Shown here one piece after another: positions 54,043 to 61,713 of a stretch of 64,000 nucleotides of DNA. Source of the stretch: JAGVSR01 sp033765145 (GTDB lineage Bacteria > Pseudomonadota > Alphaproteobacteria > Rhizobiales > Hyphomicrobiaceae); NCBI GenBank assembly GCA_033765145.1, contig JANRIH010000038.1:124001-188000 (forward strand). The letters are read 5' to 3'. A program made the position numbers and the translations under genes. The notes beneath the pieces were generated by a model. The model ran no database searches and was not told where the DNA came from. It saw only the letters and a list, made by a program, of their open reading frames with translations. Position 1 is the stretch's first letter. Each line of letters starts with the position of its first letter.

Positions 54043-54662
54043 GAGCTGGTCGAGCGCGCGTTGTAGCGGGATTTCACACCCGACAGGTACGTTCCCACGA
54101 GATCGTCGACGAGGGGGCCGACGCTCTCGTTCGTCACCGCCGAAAGCTTGTCCGCCGTCGCCAGAGACGTCAGGCCGTGGACGCCCGCCCAGAGAACGCT
54201 CGCAGCCCGTCGGATCTCATCCGGGCTGGCGCCCGACATCGCCGGCTGCAACGCATCGGCCAGCCGCGACATCAGTCCGTCGAGCTTCTGCTGATACCAG
54301 ACCGGCACGGTGCGATCGGCAGGCAGGTGATGCTCGAACAGCAGATTCCATAGTTTGGGGTGCTCCCTCGTGAAGCGTACATACGCCCGGGCGAATTCGA
54401 GCACGAAAGTTTCGTGAGAGCGTCCCGAGGCCACCGTATCGAGGACAGCGGACAGCTGATCGAGCATCTGCCCTTCGATCGTCAGCACGAGTTCGTCGAG
54501 GTTGTCGAAGACGTTGTAGAGCGTGCCGGGTGAATACCCGATGCGCCGCGCAATCTCTCGCGCCGAAAGTCCAGCGAGGCCCTGCTCGCTGATGAGGGCG
54601 GTCGAAGCTTCCAGGATGAGCGCGCGAAGCTCATCTGCGGTGTGGATTGAACGTCGTCCCAT
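54039..54662 (-). CDS. TetR/AcrR-family transcriptional regulator
   Basis: A 207-residue repressor type. The ATG at 54662 (MGRRSIHTADELR) is preferred to upstream in-frame codons. The helix-turn-helix is LSAREIARRIGYSPGTLYNVFDNLDELV (about 29-56). The ligand-binding half has LFEHHLP and ends with a WAGVHGLTSLA segment typical of the TetR_C WHG subgroup. No obvious target gene is adjacent, since the neighbours on both sides are convergent or unrelated. Upstream 54663-54840 is AT-richer and may contain its operator. Confidence 0.9.
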   Translation of the reverse strand: MGRRSIHTADELRALILEASTALISEQGLAGLSAREIARRIGYSPGTLYNVFDNLDELVLTIEGQMLDQLSAVLDTVASGRSHETFVLEFARAYVRFTREHPKLWNLLFEHHLPADRTVPVWYQQKLDGLMSRLADALQPAMSGASPDEIRRAASVLWAGVHGLTSLATADKLSAVTNESVGPLVDDLVGTYLSGVKSRYNARSTSS

Positions 54663-54840
54663 TTGACCCGTGCGCCAAGAACCTGAGAGCGGGGCGGCAG
54701 AAATTCTCGAATGCTTCAATAGGTCCCGACGGCGCTGAGTTACAGTCTCCGTTGAAACTTCAAGGGTCAATTAAACACAAGTCAACAGCCTTGCGACCTG
54801 CAGATGGCGCAAATATGACTTTACGAAATGAGAGGTAATC

Positions 54841-55488
54841 CTAGAAGCAGGTCGACACACAATTGTCGTCGTCGAAGTCAACGCAGCTATTGCGGGGGGC
54901 CAGAGTGGCCCGGTCATACCAGGTTTGCTCGGGGAAAATGGAGTCGATCAGTAGAGGCTTGTAAGTATACTCAGCTTCCACCACAATAACGCTGGTTCCA
55001 GCGGCAAGCATATCCGCGTCCAACTTGGTGTACGAGGCGCAATAGGCCAGCTGCGAGGCCCCGCCATAGCTGGGCCGGTTCGTCGTCCGCGCGTAGACTA
55101 GGCGAATGTCCTTGTTCGTCGGGTTGGCCTTTACGGGGATGATCTGCAACTTGAGCCCGCTCGTCCCCCAGACGCCCATGATGTGCTCGACGATGCCATA
55201 GATCGCGTTGAGGTTCGCGGCGGTCATATTTTCCTCGCGCGCGACGAGGTCGGCGACCATGGAGGTCACCTGGCCGAACCGGCGGTCGATCGAGACGGCT
55301 CGCGTCACTTCCACAACGCCGACGAGCATAACGAGTAGCACGGGCGCGATGATGCCGAACTCGACCGCGGCGACACCGCGCCGGTCACGGTGGAGGGAAC
55401 CGGTGAGGCGCCGTCCTGCGCGGATCAATTTGCGGAGCATGTGGGTCATGTCGGGCTCGTCGGTCGGCGATTGCGATGAGGAAGTCAC
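54841..55488 (-). CDS. TadE/TadG-like pseudopilin
   Basis: A 215-residue protein with the type IV pseudopilin start RRGVAAVEFGIIAPVLLVMLVGVVE at about residues 36-60. The glycine before VAAVEF is the likely processing site for a TadV-type prepilin peptidase, and the Glu five residues on is the conserved one. The periplasmic part is beta-rich with cysteines near the C-terminus (NSCVDFDDDNCVSTC). These minor pilins belong to the Tad/Flp pilus. It probably forms an operon with the TadE-like gene 36 bp upstream. Confidence 0.85.
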   Translation of the reverse strand: MTSSSQSPTDEPDMTHMLRKLIRAGRRLTGSLHRDRRGVAAVEFGIIAPVLLVMLVGVVEVTRAVSIDRRFGQVTSMVADLVAREENMTAANLNAIYGIVEHIMGVWGTSGLKLQIIPVKANPTNKDIRLVYARTTNRPSYGGASQLAYCASYTKLDADMLAAGTSVIVVEAEYTYKPLLIDSIFPEQTWYDRATLAPRNSCVDFDDDNCVSTCF

Positions 55489-55524
55489 GATCGGCGTCCG
55501 GGACGGACGCGCGTTCGCAAGTTC

Positions 55525-56148
55525 TTATTCATAGGGTTCTGTTCGGAAGGTCGATGCGGATTGGATGAGCGATCCGCCACTGCTGAGCGGAATGCCGTCA
55601 GCGGGCAGCATCATCATGTACTGCAGATAGGGGAACTGGATGGGAAGGGTCCAGTCGTAGCAAGCCGTCACCAGAACGACCTGACCCGCGCCGCCGGAAT
55701 TGTCGGACAAGGGGTCGGTGCCGCTGCCTGCCGGTGCCGTGAGGTTGCCGCCGCTCGCGCAAGCCGACGGCGCGATGTCCGCCCAGTCGTCGCCGCTCTG
55801 GACATGAACGATGAGCCGGCCGTCATCGCAATCGACTGCGATATAGGTTCCGGCTTCGTCGCAGACCATCTGCCGGAAGTCGTTCATGGTCTTGCCTTCC
55901 TTCTGCGCTTCGCCCGTTCGGATCTTGCGCGAGGCGGCTTCGACAGCATGGTCGAGGGCGTTGATCGTGAAGAACTGAAGGCCGACGGCCATGATGCCGA
56001 AGACGAAAAGGAAGAAGGGGACGGCGAGAATGCCGAACTCGATCGCGGTGGTGCCCTCGTCGTTCTCGCGGATGCGCTTGGCGAGCGGCAGCGGTCGCCG
56101 GAACGGCTTAGAGAGGATGAGGCTGAACGCGGTGAAAATACCGTGCAT
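55525..56148 (-). CDS. TadE-like pseudopilin
   Basis: A 207-residue protein; the ATG at 56148 gives MHGIFTAFSLIL. The pseudopilin segment is DEGTTAIEFGILAVPFFLFVFGIMAV (about residues 30-55), with Gly before TTAIEF as the processing site. The periplasmic region has four cysteines likely to pair. It is the first gene of a two-gene TadE-like operon with the downstream gene. The 344 bp upstream carry no gene. Confidence 0.87.
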   Translation of the reverse strand: MHGIFTAFSLILSKPFRRPLPLAKRIRENDEGTTAIEFGILAVPFFLFVFGIMAVGLQFFTINALDHAVEAASRKIRTGEAQKEGKTMNDFRQMVCDEAGTYIAVDCDDGRLIVHVQSGDDWADIAPSACASGGNLTAPAGSGTDPLSDNSGGAGQVVLVTACYDWTLPIQFPYLQYMMMLPADGIPLSSGGSLIQSASTFRTEPYE

Positions 56149-56492
56149 TACGCACCTTTTCGGTCGATCGGTCCCGGCAACGGCCGAGACGTCAGTGCCG
56201 AGCCGGTCCGCGCGCACGACGCATCCCGACGCAACATCCATGAGTGATATTCTCGGTTATCGACTTTTCAATTAAGAGCGTCGCGCCGCGGGCTGCCAAT
56301 TGCGACTATCGTCAATGAAGGATGAAGCGGCCGTCCATTTTGGACACGCCGCCAACGACGCGCCAAGCCATCAAGCCATATAGAGATTCATGCGCCGCAG
56401 GTCGGCGCGCCAATACATGACCCTGGTGCAAGGCAAGGGGAGCGACGCCCGATGGCGCGGGCGCTCTAGACGATGCGCGCGCCGTCGGTCTC
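56149..56492. other. 344-bp gap upstream of the TadE-like operon
   Basis: No gene recognised. It must hold the promoter of the leftward TadE-like genes; the stretch near 56240-56275 is AT-richer. I see no terminator for the CpaC-like gene, which runs leftward and ends at 56493. Confidence 0.4.
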
Positions 56493-57017
56493 TTACTGGC
56501 CGCCGCCCTGTGCGGTGCCGGCGTCGCCGCTATCGGAGAACTTCGTCTTGCCCGAAGCGGACTTGAGCACCTTATCGAAGTAGTCGACGTCGTCGCCGAT
56601 CACCAGCGTCGGCGAACAATTTGGCGTGCAGCTATAGGACTGGCGCTGGCCGGCCCGATTGAGGTTCACGATCCGGCGATCGTCACGCTCGACGACGACG
56701 CGCTGGTCCTGGATCACGTTCCGCTCCGCATCGAGCGCGATGATGTTCGTGATGCCGAAGGTCTTGCCGGTCACGACCAGCATGTTGCCGCCCTGGACGC
56801 TAACGTCGGCGATCGAGGGGTTGCCGATGATGATCTCGGCAACCGGGCGCGGCAGCCTCAGGAGCTGGGACTGGTCGTAGCGCACCACGAGATCGTCCGA
56901 CGCCATGGCCGGCGCCGAAAGGAGAATGCCTGCCGTCGCGAGTACGGCCAGGGCGCCCGCGAACACGGAGCAGCGGCCGGAATTGCGGATCAGTGTTCCA
57001 GTCGTGTCGGCAGTCAT
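56493..57017 (-). CDS. Short CpaC-like pilus assembly protein (secretin N-terminal domain only)
   Basis: A 174-residue periplasmic protein; the ATG at 57017 has GAGGG upstream. A signal peptide spans about residues 1-40 (APAMASDD cleavage). The body matches the N-terminal domain of RcpA/CpaC secretins: LLRLPRPVAEIIIGNPSIADVSV, NMLVVTGKTFGITNIIALD and ERNVIQDQRV. The secretin pore domain is absent and the end is Gly/Ser-rich, so this is a stand-alone domain, probably an accessory of Tad pilus assembly. It is divergent from the three pilin genes. Confidence 0.83.
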   Translation of the reverse strand: MTADTTGTLIRNSGRCSVFAGALAVLATAGILLSAPAMASDDLVVRYDQSQLLRLPRPVAEIIIGNPSIADVSVQGGNMLVVTGKTFGITNIIALDAERNVIQDQRVVVERDDRRIVNLNRAGQRQSYSCTPNCSPTLVIGDDVDYFDKVLKSASGKTKFSDSGDAGTAQGGGQ

Positions 57018-57608
57018 GGGAATCCCTCGGTCCGATGGTTGCGAACCATTTATTCGGTGATTGGTGAAGGAAGCGCTAACGCCCGTTCCGCCGCGCCACA
57101 CTCTGAGCGCACGACCGCCCCGACCCGGCGGCGCGGGTGCAGGCGGGCGGCCATGCGGGTCGCGTTTGGCGGCATGAGATCCACCTCACCACTGCCGCCG
57201 CAGTGGCTGAACATCGCAATGTTCAAAGAATTTGCGCGAGCGAAATATTGAACACTTGAAGTCGGCGTGAGATTTACTTGTCAAGAATCGAGAGTATCCG
57301 CGCGGTGATCCTCGCAAGATCGGCCTTAAACGATTTATTAGCGACGATGGGCGGCGGATAATGGGCAAAACTTCAAGCATAAATCATGTATTTACCAAAC
57401 AAAACCCGAGATATTCTTTAGTATCGAGCGTTTGTATTCGCATTTTAACTTGAGGATTAATGGCCGATCAACATTCGTTTACGCGTGATGCTTGCCGTTT
57501 TACCTGAGTTTAAGGGGTAGGCCCTATTGTCGGGACAGGTCAGCGGCGAGGGCGAGGTTCCCGCAGCGGGCTGGATCTGAACCTACACCGTTTTGGGAGA
57601 GTATCACC
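57018..57608. other. 591-bp divergent regulatory region before the pilin genes
   Basis: No gene. The part from about 57200 to 57500 is conspicuously AT-rich for this genome. It contains a near-perfect CtrA site (57499-57513) and a second TTAA pair with an eight-base spacer (57445-57460). It should hold the pilin promoter rightward and the CpaC-like promoter leftward. Confidence 0.55.
57499..57513. promoter_or_regulatory. CtrA-like site upstream of the first pilin gene
   Basis: TTTA-CCTGAGT-TTAA matches the TTAA-N7-TTAA consensus at seven of eight positions and lies 96 bp before the pilin ATG. In Caulobacter the pilA gene is CtrA-activated, so the context fits. Confidence 0.45.
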
Positions 57609-57788
57609 ATGGCTAACACCTTCGCTCGCTTCCTCAAGGACGAGTCTGGCGCAACTGCAATCGAGTACGGCCTGATCGCCGCCATCGTCGGCGTCGGCAT
57701 CATCGTCGCCCTCGGCACCCTCGAGGACGGCCTCACGGGCCTCTTCAACGCGATCGGCGGCAAGCTCGCTGGCATCGTCGTTTCGTAA
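57609..57788 (+). CDS. flp1: Flp/Fap pilin component 1
   Basis: A 59-residue prepilin with a short leader ending FLKDESG, then ATAIEYGLIAAIVGVG. The peptidase (TadV/CpaA) cuts after the glycine, leaving a 45-residue hydrophobic pilin with the class IVb Glu-Tyr pair. The ATG at 57609 follows GGGAG at the end of the leader. It is the first of three near-identical genes on the same strand. The Flp pilus mediates adhesion and surface contact. Confidence 0.93.
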   Translation: MANTFARFLKDESGATAIEYGLIAAIVGVGIIVALGTLEDGLTGLFNAIGGKLAGIVVS

Positions 57789-57800
57789 TTCGGCGCTCGG

Positions 57801-57825
57801 GAAGCGCCGGCGACCCCGGCGCTTC
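57801..57825 (+). terminator. Hairpin between pilin genes 1 and 2
   Basis: GAAGCGCCGG / CCGGCGCTTC, a 10-bp perfect stem with a CGACC loop, 13 bp after the stop of pilin 1. There is no T-run, so it may attenuate transcription or stabilise the upstream mRNA rather than terminate fully. Confidence 0.55.
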
Positions 57826-57883
57826 TCCGCCGTCACGACCCACTGCAATCGAACCATCAACATCAGTGTATCGGAGTAGTCAC

Positions 57884-58060
57884 ATGACCATGTTCTCTCG
57901 CTTCATGAAGGACGAGTCGGGCGCCACGGCGATCGAATACGGCCTCATCGCTGCCATCGTCGGCGTTGGCATCATCGTCGCTCTCGGCACCCTCGAAGAC
58001 GGCCTGACGGGCCTCTTCAACGCCATCGGCGGCAAGCTCGCTGGCATCGTCGTGTCGTAA
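57884..58060 (+). CDS. flp2: Flp/Fap pilin component 2
   Basis: A 58-residue prepilin. The ATG at 57884 gives leader MTMFSRFMKDESG and the same mature 45 residues as copies 1 and 3. Third-codon positions differ between copies (for example GGCGTT versus GGCGTC in the VGVG stretch) while the amino acids do not. It lies 95 bp after copy 1. Confidence 0.92.
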   Translation: MTMFSRFMKDESGATAIEYGLIAAIVGVGIIVALGTLEDGLTGLFNAIGGKLAGIVVS

Positions 58061-58070
58061 GCCGGATTTC

Positions 58071-58093
58071 GGGCGCCGGTTCTGCCGGCGCCC
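58071..58093 (+). terminator. Hairpin between pilin genes 2 and 3
   Basis: GGGCGCCGG / CCGGCGCCC, a 9-bp perfect stem with a TTCTG loop, 11 bp after the stop of pilin 2. It has the same placement as the hairpin after pilin 1 but a different sequence, and again has no T-run. Confidence 0.55.
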
Positions 58094-58135
58094 GTTCCCA
58101 GCACGTCACAGACTGAAAGATCGGAACGACGTATC

Positions 58136-58312
58136 ATGAACACCTTCTCTCGTTTTCTGAAAGACGAATCGGGCGCCACGGCCATCGAATACGGCCTCAT
58201 CGCAGCGATCGTCGGCGTTGGCATCATCGTCGCCCTCGGCACGCTCGAGGACGGACTGACGGGCCTCTTCAACGCCATCGGTGGCAAGCTCGCTGGCATC
58301 GTTGTCAGCTGA
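58136..58312 (+). CDS. flp3: Flp/Fap pilin component 3
   Basis: A 58-residue prepilin with leader MNTFSRFLKDESG and the identical mature sequence, ending in VVS and then TGA. It lies 75 bp after copy 2 with GGAACGAC before the ATG at 58136. A strong bidirectional terminator follows 61 bp after the stop. Confidence 0.92.
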   Translation: MNTFSRFLKDESGATAIEYGLIAAIVGVGIIVALGTLEDGLTGLFNAIGGKLAGIVVS

Positions 58313-58373
58313 GGCGGGCGGCCGCGGCAACGCGGTCACCTAAGATCCAGTCCAGTGGACTATTGGACCTCGG

Positions 58374-58403
58374 AAACCGTCCGGCCCCGTGCCGGACGGT
58401 TTT
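58374..58403 (+). terminator. Terminator between the pilin genes and dapE
   Basis: AAACCGTCCGGC / GCCGGACGGTTT, a 12-bp stem with a CCCGT loop, ending in four T. The A-run on the opposite side lets it work for dapE as well, which ends 12 bp further on and runs the other way. Confidence 0.9.
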
Positions 58404-58415
58404 CGCGTTCCGGTT

Positions 58416-59621
58416 TCATGACGGACCGAGATAGCTGTCGATGAAGCGCCGGTAGATACGCGTGAGTGCGAAGAGATCGTCAATGGCGACGCGCTCGTCG
58501 GTCTGGTGGATTGTCTCGTTGACCAGCCCGAATTCGACGACGGGGCAGATGTCCTTGATGAAGCGCGCGTCCGACGTGCCACCTCCGGTCGTGAGACGCG
58601 GCGTAACGCCCGTTTCCTTCATGATGGCGGCGCTGAGCGTATCGACGAGCGGCCCGGCGCGGGTCAGAAACACGTCGCCCGTTCCGGCAAATGAGAGGGA
58701 ATAGGTCGCCCCCGTCGCCGCCGCCGCGGCCTCGCATTGCAGCCGAACCCACTCTTCGATGCTCGGCCGACGCCAAAGGTCATTATAGCGGATATTGAAT
58801 GTCGCTCGCGCCTCGCCCGGAATGACGTTCGCGGCCGTGTTCGGAACAGAAATCACCGTGACCTGGCAATTCGAGCGCTCGAAGTCGGCCGTGCCCTCGT
58901 CGATCGGTGTTGCCATGAGCCGATCGATGAACCGCGCGAGCTTCGGAACCGGATTGTCGGCCTTCTGCGGATAGGCCGCGTGTCCCTGCTTGCCTTGTAT
59001 GACGAGGTCACACGTCACCGATCCACGCCGCCCGATCTTGATCTCGTCTCCGAGACGCTCGGGATTGGACGGTTCGCCAACGAGGCAGGCATCGATCGTC
59101 TCCCCGCGCTGGGAGAGCCACTCGACGAGCTTCACGGTTCCGTTGATCGACGGGCCCTCCTCGTCGCCGGTGATGAGGAACGAAATCGAGCCGCGGGCCG
59201 GCAGATCCCGTCCGCCGAGATGGCCCATGGCCGCGGCGACGAAGCACGCGATCGCGCCCTTCATGTCGACGGCGCCGCGGCCGATGATCTGCCCGTCGCG
59301 TTCATGAGCGCCAAAGGGATCGGAGGTCCAGCGCGCGAGATCGCCCGGCGGCACGACGTCGGTATGGCCCGCGAACACGAGATGCGGGCTGCTGGTTCCG
59401 ATCCGCGCGTAGAGGTTCTCGACATCCGGCGTACCGGGCTCGGAGAACGTCACCCGATGGCAGGAAAATCCAGCGTGTGTCAGAAGACGTTCGAGCAGCG
59501 ACAGCGCGCCGCCCTCCTCCGGCGTGATGCTCGGACAGCGGATGAGCGCCTTCGTCAGCGCGACCGGATCGAGCGCGTCGAGTTGCGTGTCGGCAGAGGA
59601 ACGGGCGTCGGGCGGTGGCAT
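58416..59621 (-). CDS. dapE: Succinyl-diaminopimelate desuccinylase
   Basis: A 401-residue di-zinc M20 peptidase of lysine/peptidoglycan precursor synthesis, converting N-succinyl-LL-DAP to LL-DAP. Motifs are FAGHTDVVPPGD (metal His), GRGAVDMKG (bridging Asp), TGDEEGPS (catalytic Glu) and the C-terminal NETIHQTDERV histidine. The dimerisation domain lies at about 190-310. About 20 extra residues at the N-terminus may be dispensable. dapD lies upstream on the same strand, so the succinylase pathway genes are clustered. Confidence 0.95.
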   Translation of the reverse strand: MPPPDARSSADTQLDALDPVALTKALIRCPSITPEEGGALSLLERLLTHAGFSCHRVTFSEPGTPDVENLYARIGTSSPHLVFAGHTDVVPPGDLARWTSDPFGAHERDGQIIGRGAVDMKGAIACFVAAAMGHLGGRDLPARGSISFLITGDEEGPSINGTVKLVEWLSQRGETIDACLVGEPSNPERLGDEIKIGRRGSVTCDLVIQGKQGHAAYPQKADNPVPKLARFIDRLMATPIDEGTADFERSNCQVTVISVPNTAANVIPGEARATFNIRYNDLWRRPSIEEWVRLQCEAAAAATGATYSLSFAGTGDVFLTRAGPLVDTLSAAIMKETGVTPRLTTGGGTSDARFIKDICPVVEFGLVNETIHQTDERVAIDDLFALTRIYRRFIDSYLGPS

Positions 59622-60221
59622 GATCTCTCGCGCGCAAAATTCGGCGGCACCCTAGTTCCCTTCGGCCAGAGATGGAACCACGCCGTCGACGGGCTCGATG
59701 GACATGTATGCGGCCATTGGGGTCGGTCTATCGCCACAAGAACCCGAGCCACCGGCCCCTCACCAGCGAACACCCACGGATAGGTCGTTGATCGGGACGC
59801 CAGTCGAAGGGGTCAACCTTGCAAACGGCGCTTGCCGAAGGCAGTTGAAACATGGCGCCGGTCCCGAGGGCCAGAGCGCCGGTCGCCGGCATCGGGAAGA
59901 GGTCCGTCGAGCATCTCGCGCCGGTCCGGGAACGCGGCCGCGCGGCGGTCGACACCAACCTTGCCGGGCGATGTGGCCGGATGCGCCGACTTCAGTGCCG
60001 CGACCGCGCGGTCGATCGCGGCCTCGGCCGACGCGAACGCCGAACGATCGTCGATGTCGTCGGCTACAATATCGGCGGCTTGATCGTTGCCGGCGGCTGC
60101 CTCGAGCAGCTTTTTGAACATGCCCACGGGTTCTATCCGTCGAGAAAGCTCGGAACACGGACGCCCCGCGCAACGAAGAGTTGGTGGGATCCGGACCTCT
60201 GATCAGAGTCCAGAATGTCCT
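59622..60221. other. 600-bp gap between dapE and dapD
   Basis: The gap holds one weak small gene (59813-60121, listed separately). The remainder has no gene-like frame. In a lysine pathway pair this is an unusually long spacer and could contain a decayed gene. Confidence 0.4.
59813..60121 (-). CDS. Possible small hypothetical protein, perhaps a gene remnant
   Basis: About 102 residues from the ATG at 60121 (a GTG two codons earlier is possible). The first 50 residues look protein-like: FKKLLEAAAG, acidic DIVADDIDD and an amphipathic AEAAIDRAVAALK helix. The second half is Arg/Pro-rich like antisense noise in this genome, so a frameshifted or decayed gene is possible. No ribosome site is clear and no family is recognised. 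Confidence 0.3.
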   Translation of the reverse strand: MFKKLLEAAAGNDQAADIVADDIDDRSAFASAEAAIDRAVAALKSAHPATSPGKVGVDRRAAAFPDRREMLDGPLPDAGDRRSGPRDRRHVSTAFGKRRLQG

Positions 60222-61055
60222 TCAATCCCTTAACAGCTCGTTGATGCTCGTCTTCGAGCGCGTTTTTTCGTCGACCCGCTTGACGATGACGGCACAGTAG
60301 AGCGAGGGCCCGGGCGTCCCGTCCGGCAAAGGTTTCCCAGGCAACGAGCCCGAAACGACCACGGAATAGGGCGGCACGCGCCCCATGAAGCGCTCGCCCG
60401 TCGCCCGGTCGACGATCGTGGTCGAGGCGCCGATGAAAACGCCCATCGAAATAACCGATCCCTCGCCGACGACGACGCCCTCGACGACTTCCGAACGGGC
60501 ACCGATGAAGCAGTTGTCCTCGATGATCGTCGGGCCGGCCTGCATGGGTTCGAGAACGCCCCCGATCCCGACCCCGCCCGAGAGGTGCACATTCTTGCCG
60601 ATTTGCGCGCAGCTCCCGACCGTTGCCCAGGTGTCGACCATCGTGCCCTGATCGACATAGGCGCCGAGGTTCACGAAAGACGGCATGAGCACGACGCCCG
60701 GCGCGATGTAGGCGGAACGGCGCACGATAGCACCCGGAACCGTTCGGAAACCCGCCGCCTTGAACTCTGCCTCACCCCAGCCCTGGCACTTCGGTGCCAC
60801 CTTATCCCAATAGAAGGATCCCGCCGGGCCGCCGGGTATGAGACCCATGTCGTTCAATCGGAACGACAACAGCACGGCTTTCTTCAGCCACTGGTTGACG
60901 ACCCACTGGCCGTCGCGCTTTACAGCCACGCGGGCCTCGCCACGGTCGAGCAGCGAAAGAGCCGTTTCGACCGCGTCGCGCGTGGCGCCCTTGGTTCCGC
61001 TGTTGATTTCGGCGCGGGCTTCCCAGGCGGCGTCGATGGTGGCTTCCAGGCTCAC
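60222..61055 (-). CDS. dapD: 2,3,4,5-tetrahydropyridine-2,6-dicarboxylate N-succinyltransferase
   Basis: A 277-residue acyltransferase of lysine/DAP synthesis that transfers succinyl from succinyl-CoA. The GTG at 61055 with GAGGAG ten bases upstream gives SLEATIDAAW, and the length matches the 274-residue E. coli enzyme; codons further upstream are excluded. The left-handed beta helix of hexapeptide repeats is visible (AYIAPGVVLMPSFVNLGAYV, GKNVHLSGGVGIGGVLEP, CFIGARSEVVEGVVVGEGSV). Upstream partner of dapE on the same strand. Confidence 0.95.
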   Translation of the reverse strand: MSLEATIDAAWEARAEINSGTKGATRDAVETALSLLDRGEARVAVKRDGQWVVNQWLKKAVLLSFRLNDMGLIPGGPAGSFYWDKVAPKCQGWGEAEFKAAGFRTVPGAIVRRSAYIAPGVVLMPSFVNLGAYVDQGTMVDTWATVGSCAQIGKNVHLSGGVGIGGVLEPMQAGPTIIEDNCFIGARSEVVEGVVVGEGSVISMGVFIGASTTIVDRATGERFMGRVPPYSVVVSGSLPGKPLPDGTPGPSLYCAVIVKRVDEKTRSKTSINELLRD

Positions 61056-61225
61056 GCGATGATCTCCTCGGCATCTTGCGGTGTCCGGCCGGGTCTGCCG
61101 GCCGAATTCGGCCGCGTTGTGCCGCCCCGCTTCCAGCGTGTCAATCGAACCTCCAAAGCCGTCTCTGATACGGACTGGCGCTGCACTCCGGTCACGGGAG
61201 GTGCAAATCCGTCTGGAGGGCAATA

Positions 61226-61303
61226 ATGACCGTTGTTTTCAATCCCGACGGTCATTTCGCTGTGAAACGAATCTCGGCACTCTCCCGCCGCGTGTGGGCG
61301 TAA
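61226..61303 (+). CDS. Possible 25-residue small protein or leader peptide
   Basis: ATG at 61226 with a strong GGAGGG eight bases upstream, encoding MTVVFNPDGHFAVKRIS and ending RRVWA, then TAA. It lies 31 bp before the Lys/Ala-rich gene. The good ribosome site is the only support; it may be a leader peptide or chance. Confidence 0.3.
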   Translation: MTVVFNPDGHFAVKRISALSRRVWA

Positions 61304-61334
61304 ACCAACTCAACGCCTCTCGGAGAACGACCTG

Positions 61335-61583
61335 ATGGCGAAAGCAGCGAAAAGCGCGAGCACGGGCACCAAAGCCGCCTCGGCTGCGGCGAAAGTCATG
61401 AAAAGCAAATCGGCGTCCAAGGATGAGAAGGCCGTCGCGGCATCGGCACTTACTCAGAAGGGAAGCGACGAGGGCACCAGCGCCAAGGTTGCCTCGTCGG
61501 CTGGCAAGATCCTGAAAAGCAAGACGGCCAGTAAGGAAGCGAAATCGGCCGCCGCTTCAGCGCTCATGCAGAAAAAGAAATGA
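61335..61583 (+). CDS. Small Lys/Ala/Ser-rich protein with an internal duplication
   Basis: An 82-residue basic protein with an ATG at 61335. Residues 18-43 (AAKVMKSKSASKDEKAVAAS...) and 54-80 (SAGKILKSKTASKEAKSAAAS...) are two copies of one 26-residue repeat, and both end SAL-x-QK. The composition resembles small stress-related or histone-H1-like proteins; similar short proteins are common in rhizobia without known function. A single stand-alone gene with AACGACC before the start. Confidence 0.7.
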   Translation: MAKAAKSASTGTKAASAAAKVMKSKSASKDEKAVAASALTQKGSDEGTSAKVASSAGKILKSKTASKEAKSAAASALMQKKK

Positions 61584-61713
61584 CACGAGGGCATTGAGGC
61601 CGCGGCAGCGAACTCAAAGCCTATAGATGAACACTACCATCACGGAGGCGTCGGGCGGCGCCAAGCCCTCTGACCGAAGCCGGGCGCCTCCGGATCGCGG
61701 ACAACTCGTCCGC

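Noticed and set aside
57445..57460. TTAA-N8-TTAA as a full CtrA site
   Set aside because: The spacer is eight, not seven, bases; only the neighbouring TTTA-N7-TTAA was annotated.
57609..58312. Pilin triplication as an assembly artefact
   Set aside because: Spacers, leaders and many third codon positions differ between the copies, so they are separate genes.
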